The notes: generated by a model not told the origin, from the letters alone. Shown: positions 35,222-44,024, counted from the first letter of the stretch. The stretch: DNA of 64,000 nt from Pseudoxanthomonas dokdonensis (GCF_001431405.1 NZ_LDJL01000004.1:1-64000), one strand, 5' to 3'. Numbers and translations: made by a program.

Positions 35222-36571
35222 GTGGCCCGTACCCGTTCCCCGCGCATCGACAAAACCCCGTTTGAAGTCCTCATCACCGACCTGAGCCACGACGGCCGCG
35301 GCGTGGCAAGGCGTCCGTCCGAGCAGGCCGATCAGGCCGGCAAGGCGGTGTTCGTGGCCGGCGCGCTGCCCGGCGAGCGGGTGCTGGTCGAGCAGACCGC
35401 CAAGAACCGCCATTTCGATGAGGCCCGCACCCTGGAAGTGCTGGAAGCGGCCGCCGACCGGGTCACTCCGCGCTGCGCCCATTTCGGCACCTGCGCCGGT
35501 TGCGTGCTGCAGCACCTGGACGAGGAAAAACAGATCCTGGCCAAACAACGGGTGCTGCTGGAGAACCTGGAGCGGATCGGCCACGTGCGTCCGCAATCGG
35601 TGCTGCAGCCGCTGGTCGATGCCAGTTGGGGCTACCGGCGCAAAGGGCGCTTTTCGGTGCGCAGGGTCAACAAGAAAGACAAGACGCTGGTGGGCTTCCG
35701 CGAGACTGATCCGCGCTTCGTCGCCGATCTGGCCCAGTGCCATACCGTGATCCCGGAAATCGGCCTGAAGATTTCTGCGCTGGCCGAACTGATCGAATCG
35801 TTGCAGGCACGCGCCGACATCCCACAGGTCGAGTTCATCGCTGGCGATGACACCATCGCGCTGGTGTTCCGCCACCTGCAACCCTTGTCCGAAGCCGATC
35901 GCGCGGCACTGGTCGGCTTTGCCCAGGCGCATGGCTTTGCCATCTACCTGCAACCCGGTGGCGTCGACAGCGTGCATCCGCTGTGGCCGGAGCATCCGGC
36001 GCTGTCGTTCCGGCTGCCGGGCTGGGACATCAGCCTCGACTTCAAGCCGCTGGATTTCATCCAGGTCAATGCCGGTCTCAACGAAAAAATGATCGCGCGG
36101 ACGTTCGAACTGCTGGACCCGCAGCCGACCGACCGGGTGCTGGATCTGTTCTGCGGACTTGGCAATTTCACCCTGCCGATGGCACGCCTGGCCGGTAGCG
36201 TGGTCGGCGTCGAAGGCGAAGCCGGACTGGTTGCCCGGGCACGCGACAATGCGCTGCGCAACGGCCTGGACAACGCCCGGTTCCATGCCGCCGACCTGAC
36301 CCAGGACCAGCGTGGCGCCAGCTGGATGCGACAGGGCTTTGACAAATTGTTGCTGGACCCGCCGCGCTCTGGTGCCATCGACGTGTTGCAGCAGTTGCCG
36401 CTCAAGCAGTTCAAGCGCATCGTCTATGTCAGCTGCCATCCGGGCTCGCTGGCGCGTGACGCTGGTTATCTGGTCAACCAGGCCGGCTACCGGCTGGTCT
36501 CGGCCGGGGTCATGGACATGTTCCCGCATACCGCGCATGTGGAAAGCATCGCCCTGTTCGAGGCCAAGTGA
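35222..36571 (+). CDS. rlmD: 23S rRNA (uracil-1939-C5) methyltransferase
   Basis: SAM-dependent methyltransferase. It has a TRAM domain (KTPFEVLITDLSHDGRG ...), an iron-sulfur cluster motif (CAHFGTCAGC plus a later Cys in LAQCHT), SAM motif LDLFCGLGNFTL and catalytic Cys in YVSCHPGSLARD. The GTG at 35222 gives 449 residues, near the family length; the longer ATG at 35186 sits inside a -10-like GACAAT and would add 12 unconserved residues. The stop shares a base with the next start (TGATG). Confidence 0.9.
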   Translation: MARTRSPRIDKTPFEVLITDLSHDGRGVARRPSEQADQAGKAVFVAGALPGERVLVEQTAKNRHFDEARTLEVLEAAADRVTPRCAHFGTCAGCVLQHLDEEKQILAKQRVLLENLERIGHVRPQSVLQPLVDASWGYRRKGRFSVRRVNKKDKTLVGFRETDPRFVADLAQCHTVIPEIGLKISALAELIESLQARADIPQVEFIAGDDTIALVFRHLQPLSEADRAALVGFAQAHGFAIYLQPGGVDSVHPLWPEHPALSFRLPGWDISLDFKPLDFIQVNAGLNEKMIARTFELLDPQPTDRVLDLFCGLGNFTLPMARLAGSVVGVEGEAGLVARARDNALRNGLDNARFHAADLTQDQRGASWMRQGFDKLLLDPPRSGAIDVLQQLPLKQFKRIVYVSCHPGSLARDAGYLVNQAGYRLVSAGVMDMFPHTAHVESIALFEAK

Positions 36572-37071
36572 TGGGTATCGAGATCGAACGCAAGTTCCTG
36601 GTCGTCGACGACAGCTGGCGCGCGGGTGCGCAGCAGGTGGTGCCGATGGCACAGGGTTACATCAACGACATGGGTGCGATGGATCGCGGTGAACAGCGGG
36701 CATCGGTGCGGGTTCGCATCCAGGGCGAGCAGGCATTCCTCAACCTCAAGTCGCGCGAGCTCGGCCATACCCGGCAGGAGTTCGACTACCCGATTCCGGT
36801 CGCCGATGCACGGGCGCTGCTGGCGCTGTGCGTGGGCGGCGTGATCGACAAGCGCCGTCACTACGTCAACCACCGGGGCCACCTGTGGGAGGTTGACGAG
36901 TTCCTCGGCGACAATGCCGGGCTGGTGGTTGCCGAGATTGAACTTGGCAGCGCCGACGAGGTCTTCGAGCGGCCGGCCTGGGCCGGCGCCGAGGTCACCG
37001 ACCAGGTGCGCTACTACAACTTGGCGCTGGCCTCGCGGCCGTATTCGCAGTGGTCGCCGCAGGAACGATGA
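36571..37071 (+). CDS. CYTH domain protein
   Basis: Member of the CYTH superfamily, triphosphate-binding tunnel proteins that include inorganic triphosphatases and adenylate cyclase class IV. The 166-residue protein has the ExExK signature near the N terminus (GIEIERKFLV) and alternating basic/acidic strands (RASVRVRIQ, FLNLKSRELG, EIELG). The single-domain size suggests a small triphosphatase. Start ATG 36571 overlaps the rlmD stop; a GTG one codon earlier is possible. Precise substrate unknown. Confidence 0.88.
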   Translation: MGIEIERKFLVVDDSWRAGAQQVVPMAQGYINDMGAMDRGEQRASVRVRIQGEQAFLNLKSRELGHTRQEFDYPIPVADARALLALCVGGVIDKRRHYVNHRGHLWEVDEFLGDNAGLVVAEIELGSADEVFERPAWAGAEVTDQVRYYNLALASRPYSQWSPQER

Positions 37072-37150
37072 GGTGGCCGTTGTCTGACGGGCAAGGCCGC
37101 ATCTGCGACAATGCCGGCGGCGCACGTGCGCCGCATACGGAGAGCCAACC

Positions 37151-38158
37151 ATGCTCGTGATCGGCATTGCCGGCACCGAACTCACCGCACAGGAGCGGCA
37201 ATGGCTGCAGCATGATGCGGTGGCCGGGGTCATCCTGTTCACCCGCAATTTTGCTTCGCGCCAGCAGGTTGGCGAGTTGTGCGAGAGCATCCGCCAGGCG
37301 GCGCCGCGACCGCAGCTCATCTGCGTCGATCAGGAAGGCGGTCGGGTACAGCGTTTTCGCGAAGGCTACAGTGCGTTGACCTCGCTGGAAGGTTTTGGCA
37401 GGCAGTACGCCAGCGATCCCGAAGGCGCGTTGCAGGCGGCGCAGGAACATGCCTGGCTGATGGCCAGCGAAATCCGCGCCAGCGGCATCGACCTGAGCTT
37501 CGCCCCGGTGGTGGATCTGGCGCGTGGCAACCGCGCCATCGGTGATCGCGCGTTCGACGCCGATCCGCAGGTGGTCGCCGCGTTCACCCGCGCCTACGTG
37601 CAGGGCATGCACAGCGTCGGCATGGCCGCCACGCTCAAGCACTTCCCCGGCCATGGCACGGTGCTGGAAGACACCCATTTCGATGATGCGGTCGACCCGC
37701 GTCCATTGCAGGAACTGCAGGCGCAGGATCTGCTGCCGTTCGTCGCCGGTATCGAGGCCGGTGCCGACGCGGTGATGATGGCGCACGTCGTCTACCCGGC
37801 GGTGGCACCGGAGCCGGCCGGCTATTCGCGACGCTGGATCCAGCAGATCCTGCGTGAGCAGATGGGTTTCGGCGGGGTGGTGTTTTCCGACGACATCGGC
37901 ATGGCGGCCGCGTTCTCGGCCGGTGGGGTCAAGGCCCGTATCGATGATCACCTGGACGCCGGCTGCGACGTGGTGCTGGTGTGTGCGCCGAAACTGGTGG
38001 AAGAATCATTGCGCGCGGTCGCCGACCGTCGCTCGAACACCGCCGCATTGCTTGGCCTGCTGGGCCGCGGTGCGCTCGGCTGGGACGGCCTGCTGGCCGA
38101 CCAGCGTTATGGCGATGCGCAGTCGCGCATGGCCCGACCTGATCATGGAGTTGCCTGA
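37151..38158 (+). CDS. nagZ: Beta-N-acetylhexosaminidase NagZ
   Basis: Cytoplasmic glycoside hydrolase family 3 enzyme that removes GlcNAc from anhydromuropeptides in cell-wall recycling. The 335-residue product shows ICVDQEGGRVQR, the KHFPGHG motif with the catalytic histidine region, and the nucleophile aspartate in FSDDIGM. GGAGAGCC lies before the ATG. It overlaps hpt (TGATG). The nagZ-hpt-mtiP grouping is also known in Pseudomonas. Confidence 0.95.
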   Translation: MLVIGIAGTELTAQERQWLQHDAVAGVILFTRNFASRQQVGELCESIRQAAPRPQLICVDQEGGRVQRFREGYSALTSLEGFGRQYASDPEGALQAAQEHAWLMASEIRASGIDLSFAPVVDLARGNRAIGDRAFDADPQVVAAFTRAYVQGMHSVGMAATLKHFPGHGTVLEDTHFDDAVDPRPLQELQAQDLLPFVAGIEAGADAVMMAHVVYPAVAPEPAGYSRRWIQQILREQMGFGGVVFSDDIGMAAAFSAGGVKARIDDHLDAGCDVVLVCAPKLVEESLRAVADRRSNTAALLGLLGRGALGWDGLLADQRYGDAQSRMARPDHGVA

Positions 38159-38727
38159 TGGCTGTACAGATTTCGAAACGCCCGCCGCTGGCGCAAGCGC
38201 TGGCCAATGCCGAATTGCTGGTGGACAAGACCACCATCGACCAGGCCATCGCCGGCATGGCCGCGCCTATCGCACGCGATTACGCCGGTGAAGTGCCGGT
38301 CTACCTGACCATCATGCACGGCGCGTTGCCGTTTGCCGGACAACTGGCACTGGAGCTGGGCGCGCTGGGGCTGGACCTGGAATTCGATTACCTGCATGCC
38401 ACCCGCTATCGCGGCGAGAACACCGGCGGCGAACTGGTCTGGAAACACCGCCCGGCCACCGCGCTGTATGGCCGCCGGGTATTGCTGGTCGACGACATTC
38501 TCGACGAAGGCTATACCCTGGCCGCGGTCAAGCAGTGGTGCCTGGAGCAGGGCGCCACCGACATCCGCATCGCCGCGCTGACCACCAAGCAGCATGACCG
38601 CTGCCTGCCGGACATCTGTGCCGATTACGTCGGCCTGCAGGTGCCGGATCGCTATGTGTTCGGTTATGGCATGGATTACTACGAGCAGGGTCGCAACCTG
38701 CCGGGCATCTACGCACTGAAGGACTGA
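38158..38727 (+). CDS. hpt: Hypoxanthine-guanine phosphoribosyltransferase
   Basis: Purine salvage enzyme that makes IMP/GMP from hypoxanthine/guanine and PRPP. The 189-residue protein has the PRPP-binding motif LLVDDILDEGYTL and the family core LTIMHGALPFAGQL. The ATG overlaps the nagZ stop and mtiP starts 2 nt after its own stop, so hypoxanthine released from methylthioinosine by MtiP could be salvaged directly by this enzyme. Confidence 0.92.
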   Translation: MAVQISKRPPLAQALANAELLVDKTTIDQAIAGMAAPIARDYAGEVPVYLTIMHGALPFAGQLALELGALGLDLEFDYLHATRYRGENTGGELVWKHRPATALYGRRVLLVDDILDEGYTLAAVKQWCLEQGATDIRIAALTTKQHDRCLPDICADYVGLQVPDRYVFGYGMDYYEQGRNLPGIYALKD

Positions 38728-38729
38728 GC

Positions 38730-39491
38730 ATGCTGCCCATTGCCCTGGCCGTCATCGGTGGCACCGGTGTCTATTCGCTGGCCGATCTGCATGACGTCGA
38801 GAGTCATCATCCCGACACCCGCTTCGGCAAGCCGTCCGGACCGATCCGGGTCGGTCGCCTGCTGGGCCAGCGGGTGGCGTTCCTGGCCCGGCATGGCGAA
38901 GGCCACTCGGTACCGCCGCACAGGATCAACTACCGCGCCAACCTGGCCGCGTTGCAGCAGCTGGGCGTGTCGCAGGTGCTGGCACTCAATACCGTCGGTG
39001 GCATCACCGATCACTACGGTCCGCGCGTGCTCGGTTGCCCGGATCAATTGATCGACTACACCTGGGGCCGGGTCTCGACCATCTGCGAAGGTGACAGCCA
39101 GGACAGCGCCGATCACCAGGTCCTGCACGTGGACTTCGGCGACCCTTACACACCGCTGTTGCGCCAGCGGGTGCTGGCCGCGGCGCGGGTCACCGGCAAG
39201 GCCATCGTCGACGGTGGCTGCTACGGCGCGACCCAGGGCCCACGACTGGAAACACGCGCCGAAATCGCCCGTCTCAAGCGTGATGGCTGCGATCTGGTCG
39301 GCATGACCGGCATGCCCGAAGCGGGTCTGGCGCGCGAACTGGGGCTGCAGTACGCCTGCTTGGCGATTGTCGCCAACTGGGCCGCCGGTTGCGGTGACGA
39401 CGAGGAAATCACCATGGCCGAGGTCCTGGCCAATGTGCAGGCGGCATCCGCCGGATTGGCGGAACTGATTGCCGAAATTGCGCGCGGGTGA
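38730..39491 (+). CDS. mtiP: S-methyl-5'-thioinosine phosphorylase
   Basis: Purine nucleoside phosphorylase of the MTAP/MtiP family. The 253-residue protein has IGGTGVYSL, RHGEGHSVPPHRINYRAN and MTGMPEAGLARELGL. In Pseudomonas aeruginosa the orthologue in the same neighbourhood (beside nagZ) prefers methylthioinosine, formed after deamination of methylthioadenosine. The adjacent hpt fits this route, since phosphorolysis yields hypoxanthine. A methylthioadenosine phosphorylase activity is the alternative. Confidence 0.88.
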   Translation: MLPIALAVIGGTGVYSLADLHDVESHHPDTRFGKPSGPIRVGRLLGQRVAFLARHGEGHSVPPHRINYRANLAALQQLGVSQVLALNTVGGITDHYGPRVLGCPDQLIDYTWGRVSTICEGDSQDSADHQVLHVDFGDPYTPLLRQRVLAAARVTGKAIVDGGCYGATQGPRLETRAEIARLKRDGCDLVGMTGMPEAGLARELGLQYACLAIVANWAAGCGDDEEITMAEVLANVQAASAGLAELIAEIARG

Positions 39492-39521
39492 TTGTCAACT
39501 GCGGTTCAGGTTCTGCATACT
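39492..39521 (+). promoter_or_regulatory. Predicted promoter of the cold shock gene
   Basis: TTGTCA at 39492-39497 and CATACT at 39516-39521 with an 18-bp spacer begin directly after the mtiP stop. Transcription would start near 39528, leaving a 5' leader of about 53 nt before the csp ATG. Confidence 0.5.
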
Positions 39522-39580
39522 CGGCATGTGCGACGTGAGTGGCACATCATCTGAATCCATACAAAGGAAATGCAAGCGCT

Positions 39581-39787
39581 ATGCCGTACGGTACCGTGAA
39601 GTGGTTTAATGACGCCAAGGGTTTCGGATTTATCGCGCCAGAAGATGGCAGCGCCGATGTCTTCGTACATCATTCGGCGATCAACTCCTCGGGCTTCCGC
39701 AGCCTGCAGGAAGGTCAGCGCGTCGAGTATGAAGTGACCCAAGGTCCGAAGGGTGCGCAGGCGGGCAACGTCACTGCCGCGGCCTGA
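39581..39787 (+). CDS. csp: Cold shock protein (CspA family)
   Basis: 68-residue OB-fold nucleic-acid chaperone. The RNA-binding motifs KGFGFIAP (RNP1) and VFVHHSAI (RNP2) are intact. AAAGGAAA precedes the ATG at 39581. It has its own promoter and terminator and so is monocistronic. Cold induction cannot be judged; many family members are constitutive. Confidence 0.96.
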   Translation: MPYGTVKWFNDAKGFGFIAPEDGSADVFVHHSAINSSGFRSLQEGQRVEYEVTQGPKGAQAGNVTAAA

Positions 39788-39806
39788 TCCGTAAACAGAA
39801 TCTTGA

Positions 39807-39831
39807 ACCCCGCCGGTGGCGGGGTTTTTTT
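39807..39831 (+). terminator. Rho-independent terminator of csp
   Basis: Stem ACCCCGCC / GGCGGGGT with loop GGT and a run of seven T, 19 nt after the stop codon. Confidence 0.92.
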
Positions 39832-39890
39832 ATGCGCGAACCAGTACCACAGGCTGGGGCCGCGGTTACCGCGCGGGCCAGGAGGCATGC

Positions 39891-41123
39891 TTGAACAAGC
39901 GGGACATCGCCATCGTCGGTTACGGCACCGCTGGCCAGGCGTTGGCGATACTGCTGTCGGCCGATGGCCACCGTGTGCAGGTATTCGAACGCGCGCCCGA
40001 GCCGGGGCCGGTTGGTGCCGGCTTCCTGTTGCAGCCAACCGGTCTGCAGGTGCTGTGGCAGATGGGATTGCTGGATCAGGCGCTGGCGCATGGACGTCCT
40101 GTCCGTCGACTGTATGGCGAGACCCCATGCGGCCGCGCGGTGATGGACATGCGCTATCAGGCACTGGATGCGCGCCTGTTTGGACTGGGCATGCAGCGTG
40201 GTGCCTTGTTCACCCTGATGGCGCGGGCGTGGCCGGGCCTGGTCGACATCCACAAGGGCGTGCAGATCGACGCTATCGATGAAGACACCCGCCACCTGCG
40301 CGATGCGCACGGACGCCGCCACGGGCCGTTCGATCTGATCATCGCTGCCGATGGCGCGGCCTCGCGCCTGCGCCAGCATACCGCCGGCGTACGCAGGCAA
40401 TCGGTTTATCCGTGGGGCGCATTGTGGTGCCTGGTGGCGCAGGACGATTGGCCCTGGCAGGACGAATTGCGCCAGCGCTACGTGGCCGCGCGAAGGATGA
40501 TTGGCATGTTGCCGGTCGGTACCCGCCCCGGCGACGACACTCCGCGACTGAGCTTTTTCTGGAGCCTGCCGACGGCGCAGTTCGAACAATCGACGTCGCG
40601 GGGGCTGCCAGCCCTGTCCGCTGAAATCGGCGAAATCTGGCCGCAGGCGCAGATGCGTCTTGCCGGCATCACCGACATGTCGCAGCTGGCCCATGCCAGC
40701 TACCGCGACGTGGTGATGCAGCGCTGGTATCGGGATCGATTGGTGCTGGCCGGTGATGCCGGTCATGCGATGAGTCCGCAGCTGGGGCAGGGCGTCAACA
40801 TGGCGCTGATGGATGCGATGGCATTGCGCGACGCGTTGCGCGCCGGTGTGGATATCGACGCCGCGCTGGCCCTGTATCAACAGCAGCGGCAGGCGCACGT
40901 GGCGATTTACCAGTTCTGGAGCCGCTGGCTGACGCCGCTGTTCCAGTCCGATCGCGACAACGTGGCGCGTGTGCGGGATCTGGCCTTCCTGCCGCTGGGC
41001 AGGCTGCCGGGCGGACGCGGCCACATGCTGCGCGTGCTCAGCGGCACCCAGCACGGACTGTTTGGCAAGCTCAAGCTGGAACCGGGGTTCATGCAGGTGC
41101 TCGCCGAGCTCGCCGACAGCTGA
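39891..41123 (+). CDS. FAD-dependent monooxygenase (PHBH/UbiH family)
   Basis: Flavoprotein of the aromatic-hydroxylase fold. The 410-residue protein has the dinucleotide motif GYGTAG (10-15), the DG motif IIAADGAASRLR and the FAD motif LVLAGDAGHAMSPQLGQGVN. Substrate not identifiable. The start is TTG at 39891, where GGAGG lies at the right distance; the frame runs further upstream across the csp terminator, which is not credible. aidB follows 67 bp later on the same strand, so the two may be co-transcribed. Confidence 0.88.
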   Translation: MNKRDIAIVGYGTAGQALAILLSADGHRVQVFERAPEPGPVGAGFLLQPTGLQVLWQMGLLDQALAHGRPVRRLYGETPCGRAVMDMRYQALDARLFGLGMQRGALFTLMARAWPGLVDIHKGVQIDAIDEDTRHLRDAHGRRHGPFDLIIAADGAASRLRQHTAGVRRQSVYPWGALWCLVAQDDWPWQDELRQRYVAARRMIGMLPVGTRPGDDTPRLSFFWSLPTAQFEQSTSRGLPALSAEIGEIWPQAQMRLAGITDMSQLAHASYRDVVMQRWYRDRLVLAGDAGHAMSPQLGQGVNMALMDAMALRDALRAGVDIDAALALYQQQRQAHVAIYQFWSRWLTPLFQSDRDNVARVRDLAFLPLGRLPGGRGHMLRVLSGTQHGLFGKLKLEPGFMQVLAELADS

Positions 41124-41190
41124 GCCTGGCTGCGCGCTTTGCGATCGACTGCCCGCCGGTGCAGGATGGCGGTCGACGCCGCTTGCAGCC

Positions 41191-42846
41191 ATGGCAATGA
41201 GTACTCCCAATCGTTTCGACACCCATCAGGTCAGCAACCAGCCGCCACCGTTCGAGCCCCGCGATCTGTGGGCCGACGATGTCGTGTTGCGGCAAGCGGT
41301 CGCCGCTGGCGGCGCGGGTGCTTTCGTCGCGCAACTGGGCGACTACGCGCGGCTGGCCGGCAGCGAGTTGTACGCGTTGGGTTTTGACGCCAATCGCGAC
41401 AAGCCACGCCTGCGCAGCCACGATCGCTTCGGCCATCGCATTGATGGCGTCGAATTCCACCCGGCCTATCACCGCCTGATGCAGGCCGCCAAGCACGCCG
41501 GCGTCGCTGGTCTGTCCTGGCAGCAGCCAAGGGCGGGCGCGCAGGTCGCGCGGGCGGCGTTGAGCTATCTCCATCACCAGGTTGAAGCCGGTACCAGCTG
41601 TCCGCTGACGATGACCCATGCGGCGGTACCGGTATTGCGCCGACAGCCGCAGCTGCGGCAGTGGGCGGAGAAATGCGCCGCGCCTGTCTACGACCCGCGG
41701 GATCTGCCGATTGCCGACAAGCAGGGTGTCACTGTCGGCATGGGCATGACCGAGAAGCAGGGTGGTTCCGATGTGCGCACCAACACCACCATCGCCACGC
41801 CGGTTGACGACAACGGCGGCTACACCCTGGTTGGGCACAAGTGGTTCTTCTCGGCGCCGATGTCCGATGGCTGGCTGGTATTGGCGCAGGCGCCGGCAGG
41901 ATTGAGCTGTTTCCTGCTGCCGCGACGGCTGGATGATGGCAGCAGGAATGCCTTCCAGCTGATGCGCCTGAAAGACAAGCTGGGTGACTGGTCGAATGCT
42001 TCCAGTGAAGTCGAGTTCCGCGATGCGTTCGCCTGGCGGGTCGGCGAGGAAGGGCGGGGCGTGGCGACGATCATCGAAATGGTGATGTTCACCCGGCTTG
42101 ACTGCATGCTCGGTTCGGCGGCGGAGATGCGCATGGCATTGGCCCAGGCCATCCATCATGCGCGCCATCGGCAGGCGTTCGGCAAAGCGCTTGTCGAGCA
42201 GCCATTGATGCAGAACGTGCTGGCTGATCTTGCGCTGGAATCGGAAGCGGCGCTGGCATTCGCGCTGCGGGTGGCCGAAGCGATCGACCGCGCCGGAACC
42301 GAACCGGCACAGGCGGCATTCGCCCGGGTCGCCACCGGCGTTGGCAAATACTGGATCTGCAAACGCGCGGCGGTGTTTGTCAACGAAGCGCAGGAATGCC
42401 TGGGCGGCGCCGGTTATGTCGAAGAGTCGATGTTGCCGCGCCTGTACCGGCAGGCGCCGCTCAACTCGATCTGGGAAGGCAGCGGCAACATCCAGTGCCT
42501 GGACGTATTGCGTGCGTTGGCGAAGGAACCGGACAGCTGGGCGGCGGTGCAGGCGGAATTGCAGGCCGCCAGCGGTCGCGAGCCGGTTTATGACGCGCAT
42601 CTGCGCAGCTTGCTGACAGCCTTCGGCGAAGGCCGGGTCACTGCCTGGAACGCACGCGCCTGGGTCGAGCAGCTGGCATTGGGTCTGCAGGCGGCGGTGT
42701 TGCTGCGCGCCGACAGTCCGGCGGCAGCAATGTTCATACGCAGCCGGTTGGGCGGCGAACATGGCCTGGCTTTCGGCACCTTGCCGGAGTATTTGCACGC
42801 GGCGGAGCTGATTGAACGTGCGTTGCCAGCGGCCGTCAGTAGCTGA
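41191..42846 (+). CDS. aidB: AidB-like acyl-CoA dehydrogenase family protein
   Basis: Clear relative of E. coli AidB, the flavoprotein of the adaptive response to alkylation damage. The 551 residues share the AidB landmarks VEFHPAYHRLMQA, GMGMTEKQGGSDVRTNTT, VGHKWFFSAPMSD, GYVEESMLPRLYR and LNSIWEGSGNIQCLDVLRAL. The fold is that of acyl-CoA dehydrogenases, with a C-terminal domain that in E. coli AidB contacts DNA. Start either 41191 or the in-frame ATG at 41197. The upstream monooxygenase is a possible functional partner. An ordinary acyl-CoA dehydrogenase role is less likely given the motif matches. Confidence 0.9.
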   Translation: MAMSTPNRFDTHQVSNQPPPFEPRDLWADDVVLRQAVAAGGAGAFVAQLGDYARLAGSELYALGFDANRDKPRLRSHDRFGHRIDGVEFHPAYHRLMQAAKHAGVAGLSWQQPRAGAQVARAALSYLHHQVEAGTSCPLTMTHAAVPVLRRQPQLRQWAEKCAAPVYDPRDLPIADKQGVTVGMGMTEKQGGSDVRTNTTIATPVDDNGGYTLVGHKWFFSAPMSDGWLVLAQAPAGLSCFLLPRRLDDGSRNAFQLMRLKDKLGDWSNASSEVEFRDAFAWRVGEEGRGVATIIEMVMFTRLDCMLGSAAEMRMALAQAIHHARHRQAFGKALVEQPLMQNVLADLALESEAALAFALRVAEAIDRAGTEPAQAAFARVATGVGKYWICKRAAVFVNEAQECLGGAGYVEESMLPRLYRQAPLNSIWEGSGNIQCLDVLRALAKEPDSWAAVQAELQAASGREPVYDAHLRSLLTAFGEGRVTAWNARAWVEQLALGLQAAVLLRADSPAAAMFIRSRLGGEHGLAFGTLPEYLHAAELIERALPAAVSS

Positions 42847-42868
42847 CGGGAGCAGTACCCGGTATCCC

Positions 42869-43229
42869 AGCGCAGCAAGCTGCGCTCTACAACAGCACAC
42901 CGGGTAGAACGCAGCTTGCTGCGCTGCTCACGGAGCCCAGTCCGGGCGGTTCCAGCGGAGCAAGCTCCGCTCTACAACAGCACACCGGGTAGAACGCAGC
43001 TTGCTGCGCTGCTCACGGAGCCCGGACCGGGCGGTTGCAGCGGAGCAAGCTCCGCTCTACAACAGCACACCGGGTAGAACGCAGCTTGCTGCGCTGCTCA
43101 CGGAGCCCGGACCGGGCGGTTGCAGCGGAGCAAGCTCCGCTCTACACAGCACACCGGGTAGAGCGCAGCTTGCTGCGCTGCTCACGGAGCCTGGACCGGG
43201 CGGTTACAGCGGAGCAAGCTCCGCTCTAC
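42869..43229. repeat. Tandem array of inverted GTAG REP pairs, 85-bp period
   Basis: Nine 22-base REP elements: five inverted (42869-42890, 42954-42975, 43039-43060, 43124-43145, 43208-43229) alternating with four direct (42904-42925, 42989-43010, 43074-43095, 43158-43179). Starts of successive inverted copies are 85, 85, 85 and 84 bp apart. Constant spacers are AACAGCACACCGG and a longer one containing CTCACGGAGCCCGGACCGGG. Inverted copies 2-5 carry the AGCGGAGC stem, while the direct copies and inverted copy 1 carry CGCAGC stems. The array fills the convergent gap between aidB and the TetR gene; no gene is present. Confidence 0.93.
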
Positions 43230-43240
43230 GTGCACGCTGG

Positions 43241-43927
43241 CTAGTGGCCGGGGTCGGGGGCGGCCAGTGCACGTGATCCGGTAATGATCATGCGCACCAT
43301 CTGCGAGATTTCATCGACCAGTTCCGGGTCTTTTTCCGGCGGCAGGTCCATCGCCGTGGCGCCCATGGCGAACACCAGCCGGGTGATCGCGCGGGCGACC
43401 AGTGCCGGTTCGTGCAGCGGCGCCTTGTTGAGTTTGGCCAGACGGATGAGGTCGATGCACAGCTCTTCTTCGAAGAACTCCAGCTCGCGATCGACGGCAT
43501 GCTTGAAGGCATCCGAGCCAACCGTGCCTTCACGCAGCAGCACGTGCAGCAGCTTGTCATCCGCGCGCAGCTGTTCGATGAAGGTTTCCACCGAATTGCG
43601 GACCACGCTGCGTTCGCTGTGGGTGGCGCGCAGGCGTGCCTCGCCGATGATCTTGCGCAGCGAGCTGCCGGACAGATCGATCAGCGCGACGGCAAGTTCA
43701 TCCATGTCGCGGAACTGGCGGTAGAAGCTGTTGGGGGCGATCCCGGCTTCGCGGGCGACCTCGCGCAGGCTCAGGGTCGACACGCTGCGGTGGGGGCCGA
43801 GCAGCTTGAGCGCCGCCGCCAGCAGATCCGCCCGCGAAATCGATGCCTTGCGACCGTGGCCGTGCTCCTCCGGCGCCGTGGCGGCGTCGGCAAGGGTCTG
43901 GGCGACCTGGGTGGGCAGATTGGGCAT
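43241..43927 (-). CDS. TetR-family regulator of unsaturated fatty acid metabolism (FabR/DesT type)
   Basis: 228-residue repressor. The N-terminal helix-turn-helix reads TLSLREVAREAGIAPNSFYRQFRDMDELAVALID, split here as TLSLREVAREAGIAPNSFY then RQFRDMDELA, closely matching E. coli FabR. The C-terminal ligand domain is also alignable (RNSVETFIEQL, LLREGTVGSDAFKHAV). Divergent from a ferredoxin reductase-desaturase pair, the arrangement of desT-desCB in Pseudomonas aeruginosa, where DesT senses the saturated/unsaturated acyl-CoA balance. An in-frame ATG at 43963 would add 12 residues. Confidence 0.9.
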   Translation of the reverse strand: MPNLPTQVAQTLADAATAPEEHGHGRKASISRADLLAAALKLLGPHRSVSTLSLREVAREAGIAPNSFYRQFRDMDELAVALIDLSGSSLRKIIGEARLRATHSERSVVRNSVETFIEQLRADDKLLHVLLREGTVGSDAFKHAVDRELEFFEEELCIDLIRLAKLNKAPLHEPALVARAITRLVFAMGATAMDLPPEKDPELVDEISQMVRMIITGSRALAAPDPGH

Positions 43928-43978
43928 GGATCCGTCGCGGTTTCGAGGCTGAGGATGAATCATAGCCTTGTTCGATAA

Positions 43979-43992
43979 TATACAGTTGTATA
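43979..43992. promoter_or_regulatory. Palindromic operator between the regulator and desaturase operon
   Basis: Perfect inverted repeat TATACA-GT-TGTATA in the only divergent space of this cluster. It lies 20 bp upstream of a -10-like TACAAT (44013-44018) before the ferredoxin reductase and between the two start codons, so a bound TetR dimer could block the desaturase promoter. By analogy with FabR/DesT it is the probable binding site. Confidence 0.6.
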
Positions 43993-44024
43993 CACGGCTG
44001 TCTCTATGCCCGTACAATGCCCCC

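Noticed and set aside
42869..43229. CRISPR-like appearance of the regular 85-bp repeats
   Set aside because: There are no unique spacers; both spacer types are constant, the units are palindromic REP pairs, and no cas gene is present.
43001..43276. Open frame of 91 codons inside the REP array
   Set aside because: It is made of tandem repeat translations (AALLTEPGPGG) without a start signal and reflects the repeat periodicity.
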